From assembly GCF_035943815.1 (NCBI RefSeq), contig NZ_DASZBU010000014.1:186001-250000 (forward strand): 64,000 nucleotides of DNA, in the 5' to 3' direction. Origin of the DNA: Frateuria_A sp035943815 (lineage in GTDB: Bacteria > Pseudomonadota > Gammaproteobacteria > Xanthomonadales > Rhodanobacteraceae). Shown in pieces: positions 57,429 to 64,000 of this stretch (position 1 is its first letter; each line of letters opens with the position of its first letter). Position numbers and translations under genes: made by a program. The notes under the pieces were generated by a model. The model had not been told where the DNA came from and searched no databases. It saw only the letters and a program-made list of their open reading frames with translations.

Positions 57429-57442
57429 TGACAACGTTGTCA
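57429..57442. promoter_or_regulatory. Candidate LacI-type (NagR) operator 1
   Basis: TGACAACGTTGTCA is a perfect 14-base palindrome with the central CG typical of LacI-family operators. On the minus strand it includes the -35-like TTGACA of the kinase operon (57443-57438), with a weak CAGACT 17 bases on as the -10. A LacI-family gene lies in the same cluster. Confidence 0.8.
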
Positions 57443-57671
57443 ACGCGTTCCGGCGGCATTTCGGCGAACCCGTTTCACGCACCGCAACACTGCCCGTCGC
57501 GGTAGCTGCCTCGTCCTACGAAAACGAGCGTTTAAATGGCTACATTTGGCCGTTTTGCGAACTCAGAGACAAGCCTCCAGCGGGTGATGCGCCGCACCAA
57601 GAAAACATCGCATAGGCCATCGGTTGGGTATCGATCGAGCGGCCAGACGGCAGGTCAAACGCGGACATAAA

Positions 57672-57701
57672 TTGACAACGTTGGCCCGCAAGGCCCATAA
57701 A
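57672..57701 (+). promoter_or_regulatory. Permease promoter with candidate LacI-type (NagR) operator 2
   Basis: TTGACA (57672-57677) and CATAAA (57696-57701), 18 bases apart, look like a sigma70 promoter. The same TTGACA begins TGACAACGTTGGCC (57673-57686), which matches operator 1 at 11 of 14 positions with a complete left half. Repressor binding here would block the promoter directly. Confidence 0.72.
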
Positions 57702-57770
57702 GCCGGCCGGGGGAGTGACCGCAAGGGGCGGCGCTCGCATCGCATAGCGCGCACGAGAGGAGAGCCGTCC

Positions 57771-59075
57771 ATGTCGTCCACCACGCTCGCGGCCGACCGG
57801 CCCAGGCCTTCGACGGTGGGGCCGATGCTGGTTATCGGCCTCCTGTTCTTCATCTTCGGCTTCGTGACCTGGCTCAACGGACCACTGATCACCTTCGTCA
57901 AGCTGGCTTTTCAGGTAGCCGACGTCTACGCATTCCTGGTGCCGTTCGCGTTCTACATCTCCTACCTGGTGTTCTCGCTGCCGGCGTCGGCGGTGCTGCG
58001 GCGCACCGGCATGAAGAAGGGCATGGCGCTGGGCCTGTTCGTGATGGCGGCCGGTGCGCTGGCATTCGGCCAGTTCGCCACCATGCGGGTGTTCCCCGGC
58101 GCACTGTCCGGCCTGTTCGTGATCGGCGCGGGGCTGTCGCTGCTGCAGACCGCGTCCAATCCCTACATCAGCATCCTGGGACCGATCGAGAGCGCCGCCC
58201 AGCGCATCGCCATCATGGGCATCTGCAACAAGTTCGCCGGCATCCTGGCGCCGATCGTGATCGGCTCGCTGGTGCTTTCGGGCATCGGCGACATCGACGC
58301 CCAGGTCCAGGCCGCGTCCTCCCCGCAGGTCCGCGAGGCGTTGCTCGACGCGTTCGCCGCCAAGATCCACGCGCCCTACCTGGGCATGGCCGTGCTGCTG
58401 GTGCTGCTGGCGGTGTGGATCCTGCGCTCGTCACTGCCGGAAGTACGCCCTGCCAGCGCCAACAGCGAGCAGGGGACCGGTCATGCCGACACCAGCATCA
58501 TCGGCTTTCCGCACCTGTGGCTGGGCGTGCTGTGCCTGTTCCTCTACGTAGGCGTGGAGGTGATGGCGGGCGATGCGATCGGCACCTACGGCACCGGCTT
58601 CCACCTGCCGCTGGACCAGACCAAATTCTTCACCGCGTTCACCCTGGGCGGGATGCTGCTGGGCTACGTGGCGGGGCTGGTGCTGATCCCGCGCTTCATC
58701 TCGCAACAGCGCTACCTGGCGGTGTCGGCGGTGCTGGGCGTGCTCTTCAGCCTGTGCGCCTACCTCTCCCAGGGCTACCTGTCGGTGGGCTTCGTGGCGG
58801 CGCTGGGCTTCGCCAACGCGATGATGTGGCCGGCGATCTTCCCGCTGGCGATCAAGGGGCTGGGGCGGCACACCGAGGCCGGCTCGGCGCTGCTGATCAT
58901 GGGCATCGCCGGCGGCGCGGTGGTGCCGCAGCTGTATGCGCACCTGAAGGAACATTTCGGCTTCCAGGCCGTGTTCGTCGCGCTGATGGTCCCCTGCTAT
59001 CTCTACATCCTGTTCTACGGCCTGCGCGGGCACCGCGTGGGCCTGCGTGACGACGATGGCGCGCGCGCGAAGTGA
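57771..59075 (+). CDS. nagP: NagP-like GlcNAc permease (MFS, FucP-type)
   Basis: The 434-residue major facilitator protein has 12 predicted helices. It begins MLVIGLLFFIFGFVTWLNGP, the classic start of the FHS (L-fucose:H+ symporter) subfamily, and continues with the SYLVFSLPASAVLRRTGMKKG loop. NagP members of this group import GlcNAc in Shewanella and Xanthomonas, and the location with nagA, nagB-II-like and LacI genes supports the assignment. It would take GlcNAc across the inner membrane with protons. I chose the ATG at 57771, after GAGAGGAGAG; the open frame upstream covers the promoter. Its stop lies 66 bases before the TTG start of the regulator gene. Confidence 0.9.
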   Translation: MSSTTLAADRPRPSTVGPMLVIGLLFFIFGFVTWLNGPLITFVKLAFQVADVYAFLVPFAFYISYLVFSLPASAVLRRTGMKKGMALGLFVMAAGALAFGQFATMRVFPGALSGLFVIGAGLSLLQTASNPYISILGPIESAAQRIAIMGICNKFAGILAPIVIGSLVLSGIGDIDAQVQAASSPQVREALLDAFAAKIHAPYLGMAVLLVLLAVWILRSSLPEVRPASANSEQGTGHADTSIIGFPHLWLGVLCLFLYVGVEVMAGDAIGTYGTGFHLPLDQTKFFTAFTLGGMLLGYVAGLVLIPRFISQQRYLAVSAVLGVLFSLCAYLSQGYLSVGFVAALGFANAMMWPAIFPLAIKGLGRHTEAGSALLIMGIAGGAVVPQLYAHLKEHFGFQAVFVALMVPCYLYILFYGLRGHRVGLRDDDGARAK

Positions 59076-59140
59076 GGGCGCCGCCACGCCGGCGCGGCGC
59101 TGGGCTAGGATGGCGCGCCCAATCCCCGGAGACGCCGTCT

Positions 59141-60172
59141 TTGCTGCACGCCACCATCAAGGATGTCGCCAAGCGCGCCGGCGTGTCGCTGAAGACCGTG
59201 TCGCGGGTGATCAACCGCGAGGCGTCGGTACGCGAGGACACGCGCGAGAAGGTCGAGCGGGCGATCGAGGCGCTGGGCTACCGCCCCAACCTCTCCGCGC
59301 GCAGCCTGCGCGCCGCGCACTCCTACGCGATCGGCCTGGTCTACGACAACCCGAACGCGCACTACGTCATCAGCATGCAGAACGGCGTGCTGTCGGCCTG
59401 CCGCGAGCGCGGCTTCGGCCTGCAGATCCATCCCTGCGACTCGACCTCGCCCAAGCTCGCCGAGGAGCTGTGCGCGCTGGTGCGCCGCTCGCGCCTGGCG
59501 GGGCTGGTGCTGGCGCCGCCGATGTCCGAGCAGCCGCAACTGATCGCCACCCTGAAAGCGCACGACATCGCCTTCGTGCGCATCCTGGCCGCGCGCACCG
59601 ATCCGGCCGACGGCTCGCCGTGCGTATGGGTGGACGACCGCGACGCAGCCTACGCGATCACCGAGCACCTGATCCAGCTCGGCCACACGCGCATCGGCTT
59701 CCTGTGGGGCGAGCCGCACCACCGCTCCAGCCCCGAGCGCTACCAGGGCTATGCCGATGCATTGAAGGACTACGGGCTGCCGCTCAACAAGAAGCTGATC
59801 CTGCCTGGGCGCTACGCCTTCGACGACGGCTTCCGCGGCGCACGCAAGCTGCTGGCGCTGAAGGAGCCGCCCACCGCCATTTTCGGCAGCAACGACGAGA
59901 TCGCCGCCGGCGTGCTGGCCGCGGCGCGCTCGGCCGGGCTGGACGTGCCATGGGACCTTTCGATCGCCGGTTTCGAGGACAACCCGTTCTCCAAGCAGGC
60001 CTGGCCGGCGCTCACCACCGCGCGGCAGTCGACCGCCGAGATCGGCCGGCACGCCGCGCTGCGGTTGATGGCCGACCTGCAGCAAGGCGAGCCAGCGCCG
60101 GACGCGGCCAACGAAGGCTTCGTGCCGGAGCTGGTGGTGCGCGGGTCCACCGCGCCGCCGCGGAAGAGCTGA
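59141..60172 (+). CDS. nagR: LacI-family regulator of the GlcNAc cluster (NagR-like)
   Basis: The 343-residue regulator has the LacI helix-turn-helix and hinge (ATIKDVAKRAGVSLKTVSRV and EALGYRPNLSARSLR) and a periplasmic-binding-like ligand domain with FGSNDEIAAG near the dimer interface. I infer a TTG start at 59141, 10 bases after GGAG, giving the usual LacI N-terminus. A GTG at 59072 that overlaps the permease stop would add 23 arginine-rich residues unlike the family. It is the evident candidate to bind the two operators upstream of glk and nagP. The inducer is probably GlcNAc-6-phosphate or a related sugar; that is inference from family and context. Confidence 0.88.
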   Translation: MLHATIKDVAKRAGVSLKTVSRVINREASVREDTREKVERAIEALGYRPNLSARSLRAAHSYAIGLVYDNPNAHYVISMQNGVLSACRERGFGLQIHPCDSTSPKLAEELCALVRRSRLAGLVLAPPMSEQPQLIATLKAHDIAFVRILAARTDPADGSPCVWVDDRDAAYAITEHLIQLGHTRIGFLWGEPHHRSSPERYQGYADALKDYGLPLNKKLILPGRYAFDDGFRGARKLLALKEPPTAIFGSNDEIAAGVLAAARSAGLDVPWDLSIAGFEDNPFSKQAWPALTTARQSTAEIGRHAALRLMADLQQGEPAPDAANEGFVPELVVRGSTAPPRKS

Positions 60173-60426
60173 AGTCCGCTTGCTGCGGGCATCCTGACCT
60201 TCGATTTTGGCTTTGCGGGCCTACGCCCGGGGCGAACGGTGGAGAGCGCGCCGTTAGTCCAGCACGGGAGGGCACGATCAACAGAGATGTTCGCTCTGCG
60301 CGCAGCGAAGCGAAGCCCATGGGCCGCCGCAAGCTCGCGTACCCGCTCCACCACATCCTCTCCCGCCCTGCCGGGCGCTCTCTCCCGGCGGGAAAGGGAA
60401 CACCACCACGCTTTTGCGGACTCCCC
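60173..60426. other. Gene-free gap with an intergenic hairpin
   Basis: Between the regulator and the deaminase genes are 254 bases. At about 60357-60400 they hold a CCTCTCCCGCC- and GGCGGGAAAGG-type hairpin region like the other intergenic repeats in this window. No promoter is clear, and the start of the next gene lacks a good ribosome site. Confidence 0.55.
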
Positions 60427-61461
60427 ATGAAATCGTCCGACGACACCTTGATGTACCAGGAGGCGCATGCCGCCGCCGACGTGATCGCCCACCAGCTGGA
60501 CGCCAACGCCGGCTTGCTTTCCGCGCTGGGCGAGCGGCTGCGCGCACGGCCGCCGCGCTGCATCGTCACTTGCGCGCGCGGCAGCTCCGACCATGCGGCC
60601 GCCTATGCCAAATACGTGTTCGAGACGCGGTTGGGCGTGGTCACCGCCTCCGCGTCGCCCTCGGTCAGCTCGATCTACGACGCACCGCTGGATCTCCAGG
60701 ACACGCTGTTCGTCGCCGTCTCGCAATCAGGCAAGAGTCCGGACCTGTTGCGCAGCGCCGAGGCCGCGCGCGCTGCCGGTGCGCAGGTGCTGGCGCTGGT
60801 CAACGTGGAGGATTCCCCGCTCGCCCGTATGGCCGATACGGTGGTGCCGCTGCGCGCCGGTCCCGAGCGGAGTGTGGCGGCGACCAAGAGCTATCTCGCC
60901 ACCCTGTCCGCGGTGCTGCAGCTGGCCGCCTGCTGGAGCGGCGAGGAGTCGCTGCATGCCGCGCTCGACCGCCTGCCCGGCGACCTGCGCCAGGGCTGGG
61001 ACATGGATTGGCGCCCGCTCGGCGAGGGCCTGCGCACGGTGCACAACCTGTTCGTGGTGGGCCGCGGCTACGGCTTCGGCGCGGCGCTGGAAGCGGCGCT
61101 GAAGTTCAAGGAGACCTGCGGCCTGCACGCCGAGGCGTTCAGCGCGGCGGAGGTTCGGCATGGACCAATGGCGCTGGTCGGCGAAGGTTTCCCTGTACTG
61201 GTGCTTGCGCAGGAGGACGGCACGCTGGAGAACACCCTGGACCTGGCCGCCGAGTTCCGCGCGCGAGGCGCGCGGGTGTGGGTGGCCGCGCCCGGCGTGA
61301 GCGGCCCCGACGCGTTGCCGATGCCGGCCGGCGTGCCGGCGATCACCACGCCGCTGGTCGCGGTGCAGAGCTTCTACCGGGCCGCCAGCGGGCTTTCACT
61401 GGCGCGCGGCTACGATCCGGACGTGCCGCCGCATCTGCGCAAGGTCACGGAGACGCTATGA
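60427..61461 (+). CDS. nagB-II: NagB-II-like glucosamine-6-phosphate deaminase (SIS domains)
   Basis: The 344-residue protein has two SIS sugar-isomerase domains: RCIVTCARGSSDHAAAYAKY in the first with VAVSQSGKSPDLL, and FVVGRGYGFGAALEAALKFKE with SAAEVRHGPMALV in the second. This is the GlmS-C-terminal/AgaS-like type called NagB-II, which replaces classical NagB in Xanthomonas and Shewanella. It converts glucosamine-6-phosphate to fructose-6-phosphate and ammonia. The glutaminase domain of GlmS is absent, so it is not the biosynthetic synthase. Its stop overlaps the nagA start (ATGA), so the two are likely coupled. Confidence 0.9.
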   Translation: MKSSDDTLMYQEAHAAADVIAHQLDANAGLLSALGERLRARPPRCIVTCARGSSDHAAAYAKYVFETRLGVVTASASPSVSSIYDAPLDLQDTLFVAVSQSGKSPDLLRSAEAARAAGAQVLALVNVEDSPLARMADTVVPLRAGPERSVAATKSYLATLSAVLQLAACWSGEESLHAALDRLPGDLRQGWDMDWRPLGEGLRTVHNLFVVGRGYGFGAALEAALKFKETCGLHAEAFSAAEVRHGPMALVGEGFPVLVLAQEDGTLENTLDLAAEFRARGARVWVAAPGVSGPDALPMPAGVPAITTPLVAVQSFYRAASGLSLARGYDPDVPPHLRKVTETL

Positions 61462-62615
61462 AGCCCCTGCTCGCCCTGCTCAACGGTCGGGTATTGACCG
61501 AAGACGGCCTGCGCGACGACGTGGCCGTACTGGTACGCGACGGCCACGTGCTCGCGCTGGCTGCCGATGACGACGCGCGCGTGCGCGAGGCGCAGCGCCA
61601 CGACCTTGCCGGCGCGCTGCTGCTGCCGGGCTTCATCGACGTGCAGGTCAACGGCGGCGGCGGACTGCTGTTCAACGACGCGCCCACCGTCGACACGCTG
61701 CGTGGCATCGCCATCGCGCACCGCCGCTACGGCACCACCGGCCTGTTGCCCACGTTGATTACCGACACCGCCCGCAAGATGCGCACCGCGCTCGATGCGG
61801 TCGATGCGGCGATCGCGCAGGGCGTGCCCGGTATCCTGGGCATCCATGTCGAGGGGCCGTTTCTGGCGCCGGCTCGCAAGGGCATCCACGATGCCTCGCT
61901 GTTCCGTGCACCGGACGCCGACGACCTGCTCGCGCTCACCGCGCAGCGCCGCGGCGTGGTGATGCTCACGCTCGCCCCCGAGCGGGTGGAGCTCTCGTTC
62001 ATCGCGCGCCTGGCCGCGGCCGGCGTGCGCGTGGTCGCCGGCCACACCGCCGCCGACTACGCCACCACCCGCGCCGCGCTCGATGCCGGCGTATGCGGCT
62101 TTACCCACCTCTACAACGCGATGACCCCGCTGACCAGCCGCGAGCCAGGAGTGGTCGGGGCGGCGCTGGACGATGCGGGAAGCTGGTGCGGCCTGATCGT
62201 CGACGGCCACCACGTGCATCCGGCGAGCCTGCGCATCGCCATCAACGCCAAGCCGCCGGGCAAGTGCGTGCTGGTCACCGACGCGATGCCGCCGGTAGGC
62301 GGCTCGCGGCCCGACTACGTGCTCAACGGCCAGACCATCACCGCCCGCGACGGCATCTGCATGAGCGACGACGGCGTGCTCGCCGGCAGCGCACTGGACA
62401 TGGCCAGCGCCGTGCGCAACAGCGTCAACCTGCTCGGACTCACGCTGCCGGAGGCCGCGCGCATGGCCAGCGCCTATCCGGCCGAATGGCTGGGCCTGGA
62501 ACAGACCCACGGGCGCATCGCCCCGGGCCAGAGGGCCGACTTCGCCGTGCTGGACGACGCGCTGATGGTGCGCGAGACCTGGATCGGCGGAGAGCGCCAT
62601 CCCGTCGCCATGTAA
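61458..62615 (+). CDS. nagA: N-acetylglucosamine-6-phosphate deacetylase
   Basis: The 385-residue enzyme removes acetate from GlcNAc-6-phosphate. Motifs of the amidohydrolase superfamily, NagA type, are visible: LPGFIDVQVNGGGG, HVEGPFLAPARKGIH with the metal-binding His-x-Glu, the GHTAADY and GFTHLYNAM histidines, and LVTDAMPPVGG with the catalytic Asp. The start overlaps the deaminase stop by four bases. It provides the substrate of the preceding enzyme. No terminator of the classical type follows. Confidence 0.95.
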   Translation: MKPLLALLNGRVLTEDGLRDDVAVLVRDGHVLALAADDDARVREAQRHDLAGALLLPGFIDVQVNGGGGLLFNDAPTVDTLRGIAIAHRRYGTTGLLPTLITDTARKMRTALDAVDAAIAQGVPGILGIHVEGPFLAPARKGIHDASLFRAPDADDLLALTAQRRGVVMLTLAPERVELSFIARLAAAGVRVVAGHTAADYATTRAALDAGVCGFTHLYNAMTPLTSREPGVVGAALDDAGSWCGLIVDGHHVHPASLRIAINAKPPGKCVLVTDAMPPVGGSRPDYVLNGQTITARDGICMSDDGVLAGSALDMASAVRNSVNLLGLTLPEAARMASAYPAEWLGLEQTHGRIAPGQRADFAVLDDALMVRETWIGGERHPVAM

Positions 62616-62696
62616 GGGACGCGGCGCGGACGGTGCCGTTTCGTCGCACCGATCTGCTACGTTGCCCGCCCTGTCGTCCGCCGGATGTTGCCCCCG

Positions 62697-64000
62697 ATGT
62701 CGTTGCGCCCGCTGTTCCTCCTGCTCGCCACCGCCCTGCTCGCCGGCTGCGCCGGCAGCGCGTCCCGCCCAACCATGGCGCCGGAGGGAGCGCGCGCGGA
62801 CGTGGCCATCCTGGAGACCACCGACGTCCATTCCAACGTCCTCGGCTACGACTACTTCAAGGCCAAGGACGATCCCAGCGTCGGCTACGAGCGCACCGCC
62901 ACGCTGATCCGCCGCGCCCGCGCGGAGTTTCCCAACAGCTTCCTGTTCGACAGCGGCGACACCATCCAGGGCACCGTACTGGCCGACTACCAAGCGCTGG
63001 TCTCGCCCGTCGGCTGCGATCAGGAGCTGGCGATCTACCAGGCCATGGATGTGCTTGGCTACGACGGCGGCACCGCCGGCAACCACGAGTTCAACTACGG
63101 CCTGCCGTTCCTCTCGCAGGTGACCGGCACGCCGATGGACATCGGCGGCAAGCGCACGCCGCGCTGCGCCGGACCGCACTTTCCGCTGGTGCTGGCCAAC
63201 GTGTTCGACGCCCACAGCGGCCAGCCGGTGTTCAAGCCATGGACGATGGTGGACAAGACCATCGAGGCCTACACCAGCGACGGCAGCCGCATCCGGGCGC
63301 CGCTGAAGGTGGCAATCATCGGTTTCACGCCGCCGCCGATCCTGCAGTGGGACCAGCGCAACCTGCAGGGCAAGGTCACCGTCAGCGGCGTGGTCGAGGC
63401 GGCGCAGCGCTACCTGCCGCAGATCCAGGCGCAGCACCCGGACCTGGTGGTGGCGATCCTGCACGGCGGCCTGGACACCCATCCCTACACCCCGCAGATG
63501 GAGAACGGCGGCTGGTACCTGGCCGGCGTGCCGGGCATCGACGTGCTGCTGCTGGGCCATTCGCACACCGAGTTCCCCGGGCCGCACTACGCCGGCATGG
63601 CGGACGTCGACGCCGTGCGCGGCTTTGTGCGCGGCAAGCCGGCGGTGATGGGCGGCTTCTTCGGTAAGGACCTCGGGGTCATCAAGCTCGCACTCGCGCG
63701 CACCGGCGGCCGCTGGGTCGTGGACCGTGCCGACACCCGCAGCGAAGTGCGCCCGATCTGCCCCAAGAAGAACGAGTGCGTACCCGCCGACCCGGCGATC
63801 GCCCCGCTGGTGGCCAAGGCCCACGCCGCCGCGGTGGCCTACGTGGACACGCCGATCGGCCAGAGCACGGTGCGCCTGACCAGCTACTTCGCCGACGAGG
63901 GCGACATGACCGCGCTTGCGGTGGTCAACGCCGCGCAGCGCGACTATGTCGAGCGCGAGCTGCCCAAGCTGCATCCCGAACTGGCCGGCGTGCCGGTGCT
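62697..64000 (+). CDS. Lipoprotein 5'-nucleotidase / 2',3'-cyclic nucleotide phosphodiesterase type, 5' part
   Basis: The gene runs off the right edge; 434 codons are visible. A type II signal peptide ends with lipobox LLAGC. The calcineurin-like metallophosphatase domain shows ETTDVHSNV (usually DxHG), DSGDTIQGT, GNHEFNYG, LHGGLDTH and LLGHSHTEFPG, in the order of 5'-nucleotidases and CpdB. The C-terminal nucleotide-binding domain begins but is cut. It probably releases nucleosides from nucleotides or cyclic nucleotides in the periplasm, anchored to a membrane by lipid. A second in-frame ATG lies at 62685. The ribosome site is weak for both. Confidence 0.88.
   Translation, partial: MSLRPLFLLLATALLAGCAGSASRPTMAPEGARADVAILETTDVHSNVLGYDYFKAKDDPSVGYERTATLIRRARAEFPNSFLFDSGDTIQGTVLADYQALVSPVGCDQELAIYQAMDVLGYDGGTAGNHEFNYGLPFLSQVTGTPMDIGGKRTPRCAGPHFPLVLANVFDAHSGQPVFKPWTMVDKTIEAYTSDGSRIRAPLKVAIIGFTPPPILQWDQRNLQGKVTVSGVVEAAQRYLPQIQAQHPDLVVAILHGGLDTHPYTPQMENGGWYLAGVPGIDVLLLGHSHTEFPGPHYAGMADVDAVRGFVRGKPAVMGGFFGKDLGVIKLALARTGGRWVVDRADTRSEVRPICPKKNECVPADPAIAPLVAKAHAAAVAYVDTPIGQSTVRLTSYFADEGDMTALAVVNAAQRDYVERELPKLHPELAGVPV

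Larger units (their letters stand above)
57362..57770. promoter_or_regulatory. Divergent control region of the GlcNAc cluster
   Basis: The 409-base gap separates the leftward kinase operon from the rightward permease operon. It holds two operator-like sites (57429-57442 and 57673-57686), promoter hexamers overlapping each, and an AAACG-AG-CGTTT dyad at 57522-57533. I see no gene in it. Confidence 0.7.

Overview
The window is about 64 kb of GC-rich chromosome (most genes about 70% GC or above) from a gammaproteobacterium. Gene content points to the Xanthomonadales, most likely Rhodanobacteraceae (Dyella, Rhodanobacter, Frateuria or Luteibacter type). The pointers are Oar-like TonB-dependent receptors, a Xanthomonas-style N-acetylglucosamine (GlcNAc) utilisation cluster, an RpfC-like hybrid kinase and several GGDEF/EAL proteins. 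This placement is inference from gene families. The window is ordinary chromosome: no phage, transposase, integrase or CRISPR array was seen.

Left part (1-9.9 kb): the end of zapE; a c-di-GMP phosphodiesterase gene overlapping a hemerythrin-domain gene; a DUF421 membrane protein and a stress-type short-chain dehydrogenase; then the class I ribonucleotide reductase locus nrdA-small orf-nrdB. The nrd locus has two NrdR-like boxes on a promoter and a cobalamin riboswitch in its leader, which suggests the cell switches between this B12-independent enzyme and a B12-dependent one encoded elsewhere. An AraC-type regulator follows.

10-22 kb: two small secreted NTF2-like proteins, a large Oar-like TonB-dependent receptor with a clean terminator, a BlaI-type repressor with two operators and its M56 (BlaR1-like) membrane peptidase partner, an orphan two-partner-secretion exoprotein, a periplasmic S9 dipeptidyl peptidase and a broken glutathione S-transferase.

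22-31.5 kb: a divergent LysR/aldo-keto reductase pair, queF (queuosine synthesis), a lipoprotein, a PA2169-family protein, a DUF488 protein, an RpfC-like hybrid histidine kinase, an M20 amidohydrolase and a TRIC-type channel.

31.5-38.0 kb: a stretch of visibly lower GC (about 52-60% in lines I counted by hand). It carries an SRPBCC protein and two divergent multidomain c-di-GMP genes, and ends at the 3' end of a tRNA-Arg(CCG) gene. The position is what an old island insertion would give, but no integrase or att duplicate was found.

38-48.6 kb: tandem M61 glycyl aminopeptidase-like paralogues of identical length, an APC amino-acid permease, a sterol-desaturase-family membrane oxidase and a second Oar-like receptor, all on the minus strand. 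With the S9 peptidase these suggest life on peptides.

48.8-62.6 kb: a GlcNAc/chitooligosaccharide cluster. On the minus strand: glucokinase-type kinase, TonB receptor, beta-hexosaminidase, NagX-like membrane protein and a glycerophosphodiesterase. Divergently on the plus strand: NagP-like permease, LacI-type regulator, NagB-II-like deaminase and NagA. Two operator-like sequences in the divergent intergenic region each contain the -35 hexamer of a promoter, giving a coherent regulon: outer-membrane uptake, cleavage, inner-membrane import, phosphorylation, deacetylation, deamination. The window ends inside a lipoprotein 5'-nucleotidase-type gene.
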